Below are positions 33,938 through 42,993 of a stretch of 64,000 nt of DNA, piece by piece (the stretch's first letter is position 1; every line of letters starts with the position of its first letter). Under the pieces are notes generated by a model. It was given only the letters and a program-made list of their open reading frames with translations, was not told the origin of the DNA and did not search any database. Source of the DNA: Sphingomonas leidyi (GTDB taxonomy: Bacteria; Pseudomonadota; Alphaproteobacteria; Sphingomonadales; Sphingomonadaceae). The position numbers were made by a program, and so were the translations under genes. The stretch is taken from positions 186,001 to 250,000 of the forward strand of contig NZ_JAASQV010000001.1 of assembly GCF_011761945.1 (NCBI RefSeq), in the 5' to 3' direction.

Positions 33938-34862
33938 GCGCGTGTCCATTCCCATGCATGCGACATTCCGCCCCATCCCCCAATTCGATCTGGACGGTCG
34001 TATGATCGATCCGGAAGTCATGCGCCAGCCGATGTTGCAGTGCGATCAGGAACGCATCGCCCGGATGGCCTTCCGGCATCACCAGATGCGCGGTCAGCGC
34101 CGCTTCGGTGGTGCTCATCGGCCAGATGTGGAGGTCATGGACGCGGCTCACGCCGGGCAGGTCCGCCAGCGCCGCCTCCACCGCCGCCGAATCGATGCCC
34201 TTGGGCACTGCCTGCAGCGCCATGGTGAGCGATTCGGTGAACAGCCCCCAGGTGCTCCACAGGATGACGACGACGATGAGGAGGCTGACCACCGGGTCGA
34301 TCCATTCGGCGCCGGTGAGCAGCATCAGCGCGGCCCCGACCACCACCCCCGCCGAGACCGCGGCGTCGGCCGCCATGTGGAGATAGGCGCCGCGGATGTT
34401 GACGTCGCCCTTGCGCCCGCGGGCGAAGAGCAGGGCAGTCGACAGGTTGATGACGATGCCGGCGCCGGCGACGATCATCACCGTCAGCCCGGGCACTTCG
34501 CGTGGTTCCGAAAGGCGCTGGATCGCCTCCAGCAGGATCGCGCCCACCGCGACGAACAGCAGCACCGCGTTGGCCAGCGCGGCGAGGATCGAGGAGCCGC
34601 GCAGGCCATAGGTGAAGCGCGGCGAGGCCGGGCGCTTGGCGAGCTCGGCGCCGCCCCAGGCGATCAGCAGCCCGAGCACGTCCGACAGATTGTGTCCGGC
34701 ATCCGCCAGCAGCGCCATCGAATGGGTCAGGAAGCCGGCCCCGCCTTCGACGATGACGAAGCCGAGGTTCAATACCGTGCCGATGGCGAAGGCGCGCCCG
34801 AAGTCCGCGGGCGCATGGCTATGGCCATTATGGCTGTGGTTATGGTCGTGATGCGCGGCCAT
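33930..34862 (-). CDS. Cation diffusion facilitator (CDF/ZitB-like) metal exporter
   Basis: 310 residues. The N-terminus is His-rich (MAAHHDHNHSHNGHSHAPAD), a metal-binding sequence; the C-terminus ends HGNGHAHE. Six helices: the first two bear the signature HSMALLADAGHNLSDVLGLL with the zinc-site His/Asp, and the fifth carries HMAADAAVSAG. The cytoplasmic domain (about 215-300) has DLHIWPMSTTEAALTAHLV. The family exports Zn2+, Co2+ or Cd2+ against protons. No metal regulator gene is adjacent. Confidence 0.92.
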   Translation of the reverse strand: MAAHHDHNHSHNGHSHAPADFGRAFAIGTVLNLGFVIVEGGAGFLTHSMALLADAGHNLSDVLGLLIAWGGAELAKRPASPRFTYGLRGSSILAALANAVLLFVAVGAILLEAIQRLSEPREVPGLTVMIVAGAGIVINLSTALLFARGRKGDVNIRGAYLHMAADAAVSAGVVVGAALMLLTGAEWIDPVVSLLIVVVILWSTWGLFTESLTMALQAVPKGIDSAAVEAALADLPGVSRVHDLHIWPMSTTEAALTAHLVMPEGHPGDAFLIALQHRLAHDFRIDHTTVQIELGDGAECRMHGNGHAHE

Positions 34863-34904
34863 CGTTTCGCTCTTAGCTCCGTCCCGGCATGTGATGCTAG
34901 GACA

Positions 34905-35432
34905 TCAATTCGGGCTGCGGCCCTTCTTGCCCCGGCCCATGCCCGGACCCATCATCACCTGCGGGCGGATGGTGACCAGTTCCTTGCGCTCGATCACGCC
35001 ATTCCTGTCCGCATCGAAGCGCTTGAAGAGCAGGTCGAAGCGCTCCGCGAGCTCGGCGAAGCTCACCTTGTTGTCGCCGTCGCGATCGACTTCGAAGGGG
35101 CTGGGCACGGTGTTGCGATCGCCCATCCAGCGCTCCTGCCAGTCCGAATAGGCGATATAGCCCAGCCAGCCCTGGTGCCGGGTATCGACGGCGTCGAAGC
35201 TGCGCTTGAGCCCCGCATCGAATTCGGCGCGCGTCACCTTGCCGTCGCCGTCGGCGTCGAAGGCGGCGATCATCATCGCCACCGGTTCGACGATCACGGT
35301 GAAGGCGGGCTGCTGGGGCGTGCTGCTGCCGATCGGGCCGGCGCTGCTGCCCTCGGGCGCGGGGATGCGCGTCCGCTCCTGCGCGAAGGCGGGAGTCGCG
35401 GCGACAAGCGCGAGGGCGAACAACGAGCGCAT
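34905..35432 (-). CDS. Exported EF-hand protein
   Basis: 175 residues. Signal peptide MRSLFALALVAATPAFAQ. At least three EF-hand loops match the 12-residue calcium pattern: DADGDGKVTRAEF (about 67), DRDGDNKVSFAELAERF (about 120) and DADRNGVIERKELV (about 145); a fourth, less regular one may exist between. It ends MGRGKKGRSPN. Probably a periplasmic calcium-binding protein. The 182 bp to queA contains no gene. Confidence 0.87.
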   Translation of the reverse strand: MRSLFALALVAATPAFAQERTRIPAPEGSSAGPIGSSTPQQPAFTVIVEPVAMMIAAFDADGDGKVTRAEFDAGLKRSFDAVDTRHQGWLGYIAYSDWQERWMGDRNTVPSPFEVDRDGDNKVSFAELAERFDLLFKRFDADRNGVIERKELVTIRPQVMMGPGMGRGKKGRSPN

Positions 35433-35614
35433 GGGGATCCTTCCGATTCGCGGCGAAGAGGACCCTGCCGCGTGCGCACCCAAGCCGCAATCTGTGGCGA
35501 AGGTGGGGCGAGGGCCCGGGCCCCGCTTCCGGGCCTGCACAGGTCGAGGGCTTCCGCGGACGCGGTTCTTCGAAACGCTCAAGGGAAGGCGCACCGCCCG
35601 GAATGGCTGGCCGT

Positions 35615-36640
35615 TCACGGCAGCAGCAGCGACGCATCCCCGTAGGAATAGAAGCGATACCCTTCGGCGATCGCATGGGCATAGGCGCCCTGCATCCGTT
35701 CCAGCCCCATCAGCGCCGACACCAGCATGAACAGCGTCGAGCGCGGCAGGTGGAAGTTGGTGATCAGCCCATCCACGCCCTTGAACCGATAGCCCGGCGT
35801 GATGAAGATCGCGGTATCGCCTTCGAAGGGGCGGATCACATCGTCTTCCCCGGCGGCGCTCTCGATCAGGCGCAGGCTCGTCGTGCCCACTGCGATGACC
35901 CGCCCGCCCGCGGCGCGGACCGCGTTCAGGCGGTCCGCCGTGGTCCGGTCGATGCGGCCCCATTCGGCATGCATCCGGTGCTCCGCCGTGTCCTCGGCCT
36001 TGACCGGCAGGAAGGTGCCCGCGCCGACATGCAGCGTGAGCGTGGTGTGGCCGATCCCCGCCGCGTCGAGCGCGGCGAGCAGCCCGGGCGTGAAATGCAG
36101 CGCCGCCGTCGGGGCCGCCACCGCGCCCGGCTCGGCGGCGAACATCGTCTGATAGTCCTCGGCATCGCGCGCGTCGGTCGGGCGCTTCGACGCGATATAG
36201 GGCGGCAGCGGCATGCGGCCGCAGCGCTCGAGCAGCAGCTCGACCGGCTCGTCGCCGGCGAAGTCGAGTGCGAAGCTGCCGTCCTCGACGCGGTCGCCCG
36301 CCATGGCGGTTACGCCCTGGCCGAAATCGATCGTGTCGCCATTGCGCAGCCGCTTGGCGTTGCGGATGAAGGCGCGCCAGCGGCGCGGCCCTTCGCGCTT
36401 GTGGAGCGTGGCGCCGATCCTGGCCTCTCCACGCAGCCCTTCGAGCTGGGCGGGGATCACGCGGGTATCGTTGAACACCAGGCAATCGCCCGCGCGCAAC
36501 TGGCCGGGCAGGTCGGAGACGCGCAGGTCGCGCGTCTCGGCGCCGGCGAGCACGAGCAGGCGCGCCGAATCGCGCGGTGCCGCGGGGCGCAGCGCGATCC
36601 GGTCGTTCGGAAGCTCGAAGTCGAAAAGGTCTACGTTCAC
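35615..36640 (-). CDS. queA: S-adenosylmethionine:tRNA ribosyltransferase-isomerase QueA
   Basis: Transfers the ribosyl part of S-adenosylmethionine to preQ1 at tRNA position 34, forming epoxyqueuosine. 341 residues from a GTG at 36640 ([29 protein letters not shown]). Family blocks: [49 protein letters not shown]-like AEHRMHAEW, and the end [43 protein letters not shown]. It is 26 bp after the cyclophilin gene, at the end of a five-gene cluster beginning with xseB. Confidence 0.95.
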   Translation of the reverse strand: MNVDLFDFELPNDRIALRPAAPRDSARLLVLAGAETRDLRVSDLPGQLRAGDCLVFNDTRVIPAQLEGLRGEARIGATLHKREGPRRWRAFIRNAKRLRNGDTIDFGQGVTAMAGDRVEDGSFALDFAGDEPVELLLERCGRMPLPPYIASKRPTDARDAEDYQTMFAAEPGAVAAPTAALHFTPGLLAALDAAGIGHTTLTLHVGAGTFLPVKAEDTAEHRMHAEWGRIDRTTADRLNAVRAAGGRVIAVGTTSLRLIESAAGEDDVIRPFEGDTAIFITPGYRFKGVDGLITNFHLPRSTLFMLVSALMGLERMQGAYAHAIAEGYRFYSYGDASLLLP

Positions 36641-36666
36641 GTATGCACTTGCCGGGCCGGCGCGCG

Positions 36667-37407
36667 TTACTGCGGCAGCGTCGCTTTCACTTCGCCCGGT
36701 GGCAATGCCTTGGGGGCATCGGCCGGCAGGTTGGCATAGGGCGGCGGATTGTCGGACTGGATATAGGCATGGACGATCTTCGTCGGGTTGGCCGGCGGTT
36801 CGCCGCGCTCGATCTTGTCCACCCATTCCATGCCGCCAACGACGCGGCCGAACACGGTATAGTCGTGATCGAAGGCGAGCTTTGGCGCCATCATGATGTA
36901 GAACTGGCTGTTCGCGCTGTTCTCGGCCTCGGTCTTCTGCTCGGGCGTGGCGTGTTCCGGCGCGCCGCGGCGGGCGGCGGCGACGGTGCCGCGCACGTGC
37001 GGCAGGTTGTTGAACTCGGCCGGCACGTTGGGCAGGTCGGAATCGCCGGTCCCATTGCCCTTGGGATCGCCGCCCTGCGCCATGTTGTAGGGATCGTCGA
37101 CCACGCGATGGAAGGTCAGCCCGTCATAGAAATGGCGGCGCGTGAGCGTCTTGATCCGCTCGACCATCTTGGGCGCGGCATCGGGGCGCAGCCGGATCAG
37201 CACGCGGCCGCCCGTCGACAGGTCGAGCACCCAGGTCTCGGCCGGGTCGGCGGGCACCACGGCCGGATAGATGCTGTTCACATCCTCCGCGCTTACGCCC
37301 TTGAGCGGCTCGGCGGCCGGCTTGCGCGCCTTGCCGCCGCCCTGGGCGAGCGCAGGCGTGGTGAACATCATCAAGGCCGAAACGGCCAGTGCGGCAAGCA
37401 AACGCAT
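36667..37407 (-). CDS. Periplasmic cyclophilin-type peptidyl-prolyl isomerase
   Basis: 246 residues starting [26 protein letters not shown], a signal peptide, so the enzyme is exported. The cyclophilin domain covers about 80-230: [61 protein letters not shown], with catalytic-loop Arg (FHRV) and MAQGGDP, then [34 protein letters not shown]. Accelerates proline isomerisation in folding of envelope proteins. Confidence 0.92.
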   Translation of the reverse strand: MRLLAALAVSALMMFTTPALAQGGGKARKPAAEPLKGVSAEDVNSIYPAVVPADPAETWVLDLSTGGRVLIRLRPDAAPKMVERIKTLTRRHFYDGLTFHRVVDDPYNMAQGGDPKGNGTGDSDLPNVPAEFNNLPHVRGTVAAARRGAPEHATPEQKTEAENSANSQFYIMMAPKLAFDHDYTVFGRVVGGMEWVDKIERGEPPANPTKIVHAYIQSDNPPPYANLPADAPKALPPGEVKATLPQ

Positions 37408-37464
37408 CAAATTCCCCACTCGGATATACACCCTCGACACGCGGTCTAGACCAATCGCGCGGCC

Positions 37465-37974
37465 TCAACCACTCCCTTTGCGACCGATAGCGGCGATGCG
37501 CGCGGTCATCTCGGCATTGACGGCGGACGGAACGAACTTGCGGATATCGCCGCCATAGAGCGCGATTTCCTTGACCAGCCGGCTGGCGATCGGCTGGAGC
37601 GAGACATCGGCCATCAGGAAGACCGTCTCGATCCGGCTGTTCAGCTGCTGGTTCATCCCCGCCATCTGATATTCATATTCGAAATCGGCGACGGCGCGCA
37701 GGCCGCGGACGATCATGCTGGCGCCCTCGCGCTCGGCAAAGTCCATCAGCAGCGAATCGAAGCTGACGACATGGATCTCGCCGGCGATGCCCGCCACTTC
37801 GCGCTTCACCATCTCCATGCGTTCCTCGACGGTGAACATCGGGTTCTTGGAGGGGTTGGTGGTCACGCCGATCACCAGCCGGTCGCACAGCTTCGCGCCG
37901 CGGCGGATGATGTCCATATGGCCGAGCGTGATCGGATCGAAGGTGCCGGGATAGACGCCGGTGCGCACAGTCAT
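37465..37974 (-). CDS. coaD: Phosphopantetheine adenylyltransferase CoaD
   Basis: Penultimate step of coenzyme A synthesis, joining ATP to 4'-phosphopantetheine. 169 residues starting MTVRTGVYPGTFDPITLGHMDIIRRGAKL; the T/HxGH nucleotidyltransferase motif is in TLGHMD. MIVRGLRAVADFEYEYQMAGMNQQL and the terminal SLQPIASRLVKEIALYGGDIRKFVP complete the family pattern. The gene follows ispA with a 37-bp gap. Confidence 0.95.
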   Translation of the reverse strand: MTVRTGVYPGTFDPITLGHMDIIRRGAKLCDRLVIGVTTNPSKNPMFTVEERMEMVKREVAGIAGEIHVVSFDSLLMDFAEREGASMIVRGLRAVADFEYEYQMAGMNQQLNSRIETVFLMADVSLQPIASRLVKEIALYGGDIRKFVPSAVNAEMTARIAAIGRKGSG

Positions 37975-38011
37975 AGGTCCTTTCCTCCGTCGCGATGACG
38001 GCAAGAATAAG

Positions 38012-38911
38012 TCACCGGTCGCGTTCCAATGTGTAGCGCGCGATATCGCGCAGCAGATCGGCCTCGGGGCCATAGGGTTTCAGATGCGCGATCGCCTGCT
38101 CGACCAGCATCCGCGCCTGCTCTCGCGCACGGTCCATGCCGAGCAGCGAGAGGAAGGTCTCCTTGCCCGCTGCGCCGTCCTTGCCCAGCTTCTTGCCGAC
38201 CAGCGCCTCGTCGCCCTCGGCGTCGAGGATATCGTCGGCGATCTGGAAGGCGAGGCCCACGTCGCGGGCATAGCCGCGCAGGCCCGTGCGGCCCTCCTGC
38301 GGCGCTCGGCCCAGGATCGCGCCGCTCTCCACCGCGCAGCTGATCAGCGCGCCGGTCTTCATCGCCTGAAGCCGCGTGACGGTGGCAAGGTCGAAGCTGG
38401 TCTTCTCGGCTTCCAGGTCCATCATCTGCCCGCCCGCCATGCCGGCCGGGCCGGCGGCGACGGCGAGCGTGCCCGAAAGCTCGATGCGGACGAAGGGGTC
38501 GGGGTGGGTGCGCTCGTCCGCGATCACTTCGAAGGCGAGCGCGTGGAGGCAGTCGCCGGCCAGGATCGCGGTCGCCTCGTCGAATTCCCTGTGCACCGTC
38601 GGCTTGCCGCGACGCATGTCGTCATCGTCCATCGCCGGCAGGTCGTCATGGATCAGCGAATAGACATGGATGCATTCCAGCGCGAGCGCGGTGCGGGCGA
38701 TGCAGGTGCGGTCGACGCCGAAGAGCTGCGCGGTGGCGGAGACGAGCAGCGGGCGCAGCCGCTTGCCGCCGCCGATCGCGGCATGGCGCATCGCGCGGTA
38801 CAGCCCCTCGCGCGGATCGAACGGGATCGCCAGCAACAGGTCGAACTGGCGGTCCATCTCCGCCGAGACCTGCTTGAGCGCCGCCTGCAGCGCGAGGGAG
38901 GCGTGCGCCAT
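38012..38911 (-). CDS. ispA: Farnesyl/geranyl diphosphate synthase (polyprenyl synthetase)
   Basis: 299 residues. First aspartate-rich motif in SLIHDDLPAMDDDDMRRGKPTVHREFDEATAIL (about 82-110), second in QIADDILDAEGDEALVGKKLGKD (about 225), both needed for Mg2+/diphosphate binding. The GGGKRLRPLLVSAT stretch matches isoprenyl synthases of the IspA type. It makes C15 diphosphate for quinones, hopanoids or carotenoids. xseB lies 8 bp upstream, an order common in many proteobacteria. Confidence 0.92.
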   Translation of the reverse strand: MAHASLALQAALKQVSAEMDRQFDLLLAIPFDPREGLYRAMRHAAIGGGKRLRPLLVSATAQLFGVDRTCIARTALALECIHVYSLIHDDLPAMDDDDMRRGKPTVHREFDEATAILAGDCLHALAFEVIADERTHPDPFVRIELSGTLAVAAGPAGMAGGQMMDLEAEKTSFDLATVTRLQAMKTGALISCAVESGAILGRAPQEGRTGLRGYARDVGLAFQIADDILDAEGDEALVGKKLGKDGAAGKETFLSLLGMDRAREQARMLVEQAIAHLKPYGPEADLLRDIARYTLERDR

Positions 38912-38919
38912 GGCGTGGT

Positions 38920-39165
38920 TCAGCCGGCGGCGAAGGGTGCGGTGCCCGCGGCCCGGCCTTCGGCGTCGGTGCGGATCGCCTCGATCCGCGCCTGGGCGGC
39001 ATCGAGCCGTGCGGCGCATTGCCGGCGCAGCCGGTCGCCGCGCTCATAGAGATCGATCGCTTCCTGGAGCTGCGCCTCGCCGCTCTCCAGCCGCGCGACG
39101 ATGCGCTCCAGTTCCTTCAGCGCTTCCTCGAACGAGAGCGCAGTGACGTCCGCTTCTTCTGCCAT
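38920..39165 (-). CDS. xseB: Exodeoxyribonuclease VII small subunit
   Basis: 81 residues from the ATG at 39165 (MAEEADVTALSFEEALKELERIVARLESGEAQLQEAIDLYERGDRLRRQCAARLDAAQARIEAI). The pattern FEEALKELERIVARLESGEAxLxEAIxLYERG is characteristic. It partners with XseA to degrade single-stranded DNA. xseA is not in this window. First gene of the cluster down to queA. Confidence 0.95.
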   Translation of the reverse strand: MAEEADVTALSFEEALKELERIVARLESGEAQLQEAIDLYERGDRLRRQCAARLDAAQARIEAIRTDAEGRAAGTAPFAAG

Positions 39166-39258
39166 GGTTTCGCTATGCGCCGGGCCGGGGCGCGATTGCA
39201 ACCGCGCATCCCGCTTCCTAGCTGCGCGTTACGGGATCGGGCCCAAGGAGAAGCGCGC

Positions 39259-40644
39259 ATGTTCACCAGCATCAATCCTGCCACCGGCGAGACGGTGGGC
39301 ACCTATCACGAGCTGGACGCGGACGGGATCGAGATGGCGCTCGCCCGTGCCGAGGCGGCCTTCCGCGCCTGGCGCGATTCGCCGCTGGAGAAGCGGACCG
39401 AGCTGCTGGGCAGGATCGCGGACGCCTGGGAGGCGAACAAGCGGCATCTTGCCGAGACCGCCACGAAGGAGATGGGCAAGACGCTCGCCAGCGCGGTGGC
39501 GGAAGTGGAGAAATGCATCGCCGGTTTCCGCCACTATGCGAAGAACGGCCCCGGCTATCTGGAGCCGGCGACGGTGCGGACGGCGGGCGGCGGCCATGCG
39601 GTGGCGCGCTGGCTGCCGATGGGGCCGGTGCTGGCGGTGATGCCGTGGAACTTCCCCTATTGGCAGGTCGTCCGCTTCCTCGCGCCGACGATCATGGCGG
39701 GCAATGTCGGCCTGTTGAAGCACGCGTCGAACGTGCAGGGCTGCGCGGCCCTGATCCAGCAGATGATGAGCGCGGCCGGCGCGCCTGACGGGCTGTTCCA
39801 GAACCTGCCCATCAAGTCGGACAAGGTCTCGGCGATCATCGCCGACAGGCGGGTGGTGGCGGTGACGCTCACCGGCAGCGAAGGCGCGGGCGCGCAGGTG
39901 GCGCAGGCCGCCGGCCGTGCGCTCAAGAAAGTGGTGCTCGAACTGGGCGGGTCGGACCCGTTGATCGTGATGCCTTCGGCCGACATCGACCTCGCGGCGA
40001 AGACCGCGGTGACCGCGCGCGTCCAGAATGCCGGGCAGAGCTGCATCTGCGCCAAGCGCATGATCGTCCATGCCGAAGTATACGACGCGTTTCTCGACCG
40101 GTTCGAGGCGGGGATGAAGGCCGTGAAGATCGGCGATCCGATGGAAGGCGATACGGGCATGGGGCCGCTCTCCAGCGCGGCGCAGCGGGACGCCGTGCTC
40201 GAGCAGGTCGCGCGCGCCCGGGCCGAGGGTGCGACGCTGCGCTTCGGCGCGGAGAAGCTCGCGCGGGAAGGGGCCTGGATGACGCCGGGCGTGCTGACCG
40301 ACATGGATCCCGAATCGGACGTGGCCAAGGAGGAGATCTTCGGACCGGTCGCCGCGGTCTACAAGGTCAAGGACATCGATGCGGCGATCGCGCTGGCCAA
40401 CGACGTCCCCTATGGCCTGGGCTCGTCGGCATGGACCAATGACGATGCCGAGATCGAGCGCTTCGCGCGCGACATCCAGTCGGGGATGACCGCGATCAAT
40501 TCGCTGCTCGCCTCCACGCCGGAGGCGCCGTTCGGCGGCGTGAAGCTCTCCGGCCATGGCCGCGAGCTCGGCCCCTGGGGCATGCACGAGTTCATGAACC
40601 TGAAGGCAGTGATGTTCGGCAAGGACGTGAAGGCCGGCGATTGA
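39259..40644 (+). CDS. NAD(P)-dependent succinate-semialdehyde/aldehyde dehydrogenase
   Basis: 461 residues starting MFTSINPATGETVGTYHELDADGIE, with AAGGAG just upstream. Landmarks: MPWNFPYWQVVRFLAPTIMAGNVGLLKHASN (cofactor region), LTGSEGAGAQVAQAAGRALKKVVLELGGSDP with the active-site Glu, and QNAGQSCICAKRMIV with the catalytic Cys. The length and the N-terminal block favour the succinate-semialdehyde branch, but substrate is not shown. It is divergent from xseB by 93 bp and stops 4 bp short of the convergent cupredoxin gene. Confidence 0.88.
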   Translation: MFTSINPATGETVGTYHELDADGIEMALARAEAAFRAWRDSPLEKRTELLGRIADAWEANKRHLAETATKEMGKTLASAVAEVEKCIAGFRHYAKNGPGYLEPATVRTAGGGHAVARWLPMGPVLAVMPWNFPYWQVVRFLAPTIMAGNVGLLKHASNVQGCAALIQQMMSAAGAPDGLFQNLPIKSDKVSAIIADRRVVAVTLTGSEGAGAQVAQAAGRALKKVVLELGGSDPLIVMPSADIDLAAKTAVTARVQNAGQSCICAKRMIVHAEVYDAFLDRFEAGMKAVKIGDPMEGDTGMGPLSSAAQRDAVLEQVARARAEGATLRFGAEKLAREGAWMTPGVLTDMDPESDVAKEEIFGPVAAVYKVKDIDAAIALANDVPYGLGSSAWTNDDAEIERFARDIQSGMTAINSLLASTPEAPFGGVKLSGHGRELGPWGMHEFMNLKAVMFGKDVKAGD

Positions 40645-40648
40645 GCCT

Positions 40649-41017
40649 CTAGTTCACCACGAACTTCCCCGTCATCCCGAAGCTCGCATGGAGCAGGTGG
40701 GTGCACTTGATCGGATGGGTGCCGGCCCCGGGCGCGGTGAAGTGGAGGTCGACGGCCGTGTCGCTGTCGAGCTCCACCTTGCCGTCACGGATCTTTGCCC
40801 GGTCGGCCGCCGGCATCGCCGCGGCCGCGAAGAAATCCCTTGCGGCGAAGCTGTGCCCGCCGCTGCTGGTCAGGTGCAGCACATAGCGCTGGCCATGGAC
40901 CAGCGCGATCGTCGACGGCGTGAACTTGAAGTTGGAGAGCGCGACGTCGATCCGCTGCTCGGATGCCGGAGCCGCTGCCGTGAGGGCGAGGGCCAGCACG
41001 AGCAGCGGCGCCTTCAT
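40649..41017 (-). CDS. Exported cupredoxin-like protein
   Basis: 122 residues. Signal peptide MKAPLLVLALALTAAAPAS. The beta-sandwich has type-1 copper ligands in order: His in GGHSFAARDF (about residue 57) and, near the end, KCTHLLHASFGMTGKF providing Cys-x4-His-x4-Met. It probably binds copper as an electron carrier or chaperone. The ATG overlaps the TGA of the acyl-CoA ligase gene by 4 bp, an unusual pairing. Confidence 0.82.
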   Translation of the reverse strand: MKAPLLVLALALTAAAPASEQRIDVALSNFKFTPSTIALVHGQRYVLHLTSSGGHSFAARDFFAAAAMPAADRAKIRDGKVELDSDTAVDLHFTAPGAGTHPIKCTHLLHASFGMTGKFVVN

Positions 41018-42714
41018 CCCTGGCGCTCCGCCATCACTTCGTTGATCAGGTCCTTGCGGCTCAGCTTGCCGATCATCGTCTTGGGCAGGCTCTGGCGCAC
41101 CACCACTTCGGCGACGCGCTCGTGCTTGCCGATACGCGCGTTGAGCCACTGGGCCAGCGTCGTGCCGTCAACCGGCGGGGCGTCCTCGTCCAGCGTGACA
41201 TAGGCGTGCGGCATCTCGCCGTGATAGGCATCGGGCAGGCCGATCACGAGCGCCTCCTTCACGGCCGGATGCTGGTAGAGCACCGCCTCGATCTGGCTCG
41301 GGAACACCTTGAAGCCGCCGACGGCGATCATGTCCTTCAGCCGGTCGACAATGCGGATATAGCCGTCCTCGTCGATCAGGCCGACATCGCCGGTGCGGAG
41401 CCAATGCCCCCCGCCATCGACTTCGACGAAGACGTCGGCATCGGCGTCGGGGCGGTTCCAATAGCCCTTCATGATCTGCGGGCCGGAGACGACGATCTCG
41501 CCGGGCTCGCCCTCGGGCGGCGGGCGGCTAGGATCTTCCTTGTCGACCAGGCGGACGCGCGTGCCCTGGATCGGCTGGCCGATCGTGCCGGGCTTGTTGA
41601 GCCCGTCATAGGGATTGGTCGAGACCACGCCCGAGCTTTCGGACAGGCCATAGCCCTCGATCACGCGCGCGCCGGTGACGCGTTCCCATTCCTCCTTGAG
41701 CTGCGCGGGCAGGGGCGCGCCGCCCGAGATGCAGAAGCGCAGCGACTTGAAGTCCTCGGGCTTCATGCCCGGTGCGTCGAGCAGCGCCTGGTACATGGTC
41801 GGCACGCCGGGCAGCGCGCGCGGCTGGGTGCGGCGCAGTTCGGCCAGCGCCTGCTTGGCGTTGAAGCGCGGCAGCATCACGATCTCGCCGCCGGTCACCA
41901 CGGTGCGATTGAGCACGCAGGTATTGGCGAAGACGTGGAAGAAGGGGAGGACGGCGAGCACCGTGTCCTTGGCCACGCCCATCTCGGGATCGAGCCGCGC
42001 GACCTGGCGGGCATTGGCCGACAGATTCTGGTGCGTCAGCATCGCGCCCTTGGGCGTGCCGGTGGTGCCGCCGGTATATTGGATCAGCGCCAGGTCCTTC
42101 TCGGGATCGATCTTCGGCGACGTGCAGGCGCCGTCGTTCGCGATCAGCCCGGAAAAGGCGAGGATGCGCTCGTCCTGCGGCCGCTCGGTCACTTCGGCGC
42201 GCTTGAACAGACGATAGAAGAAGGATTTCGCCGCGGGCAGCGCGCCCGCCACCGATCCGACCACCAGCCGCTCCAGCGCGCTCTGCTCGAGCACTTTCAG
42301 CGCAGTGGGCAGCAGCGCCGAGGCCGAGATGGTGAAGAGCAGCCGGGTGCCCGAATCCTCGACCTGGTGGCTCAGCTCCTCGACCGTGTAGAGCGGCGAG
42401 AAATTGACCACCGTCGCGCCCAGCTTGAGGATGCCGTAATAGGCCGCGACATAATGCGGCACGTTGGGCAGGAAGAGCCCGATCCGGTCGCCGGGGCCAT
42501 AGCCCAGCGCCTGCAGGCCGCACGCGACCCGGTTGGCGCCGTCCAGCGTCTCGCCATAGCTGTAGCGCCGCCCCATGAAATCCAGCAGCGGCGCATCCGG
42601 ATGCGCGCGGGCGCTGCCTTCGAACAGATCGACCATGGACTGGGGCGGGAAGCGGGTGTCCCATGCGCCCGGATGACGATAGCTGGTACGCCAGATCTGT
42701 TCGGGGTCAGTCAT
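41014..42714 (-). CDS. Long-chain acyl-CoA synthetase (AMP-forming ligase)
   Basis: 566 residues starting MTDPEQIWRTSYRHPGAWDTRF. Activates fatty acids to acyl-CoA through an acyl-AMP. Core motifs: LIQYTGGTTGTPKGAMLTHQNL (about 205-225), VIEGYGLSESSGVVSTNPYDG, HWLRTGDVGLIDEDGYIRIVDRLKDMIAVGG with the hinge, and the catalytic Lys in QSLPKTMIGKLSRKDLINE near the end. Resembles FadD-type enzymes, but chain length and substrate are not predictable. Confidence 0.92.
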   Translation of the reverse strand: MTDPEQIWRTSYRHPGAWDTRFPPQSMVDLFEGSARAHPDAPLLDFMGRRYSYGETLDGANRVACGLQALGYGPGDRIGLFLPNVPHYVAAYYGILKLGATVVNFSPLYTVEELSHQVEDSGTRLLFTISASALLPTALKVLEQSALERLVVGSVAGALPAAKSFFYRLFKRAEVTERPQDERILAFSGLIANDGACTSPKIDPEKDLALIQYTGGTTGTPKGAMLTHQNLSANARQVARLDPEMGVAKDTVLAVLPFFHVFANTCVLNRTVVTGGEIVMLPRFNAKQALAELRRTQPRALPGVPTMYQALLDAPGMKPEDFKSLRFCISGGAPLPAQLKEEWERVTGARVIEGYGLSESSGVVSTNPYDGLNKPGTIGQPIQGTRVRLVDKEDPSRPPPEGEPGEIVVSGPQIMKGYWNRPDADADVFVEVDGGGHWLRTGDVGLIDEDGYIRIVDRLKDMIAVGGFKVFPSQIEAVLYQHPAVKEALVIGLPDAYHGEMPHAYVTLDEDAPPVDGTTLAQWLNARIGKHERVAEVVVRQSLPKTMIGKLSRKDLINEVMAERQG

Positions 42715-42745
42715 TGACACAGGTGTAAGCAAGCCTCTGTGGGGG

Positions 42746-42964
42746 TCAAGTCGTAAGCCGTTTGCTCCAGGTGATGAGCACCGAGACGGCGAAGATGCCG
42801 ATGTCGAGCACGGCTTCGAGACGCTGCGGAGAGAGATCGTCGATGCGCTGCATCCGGATGGCGATGTCTGCGCGGCGATCGGGCGATGCGAAGGCGAGAA
42901 GCGCAAGCATGGCTAGCGCCCCGAAGGCTATCCTTCTGGCTCGTCCCGACATGGTAAAGGCCAT
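42746..42964 (-). CDS. Small membrane-associated protein, unknown
   Basis: 72 residues from ATG 42964, or 68 from an internal Met at 42952. Sequence MAFTMSGRARRIAFGALAMLALLAFASPDRRADIAIRMQRIDDLSPQRLEAVLDIGIFAVSVLITWSKRLTT has two hydrophobic stretches (about 16-28 and 51-65) separated by a polar helix. No ribosome binding site is obvious, and no family is known. It lies in a 279-bp gap between the acyl-CoA ligase and diguanylate cyclase genes. Confidence 0.4.
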   Translation of the reverse strand: MAFTMSGRARRIAFGALAMLALLAFASPDRRADIAIRMQRIDDLSPQRLEAVLDIGIFAVSVLITWSKRLTT

Positions 42965-42993
42965 ACGCCGCGCATCGCGGCCGGGCAAGGGGA

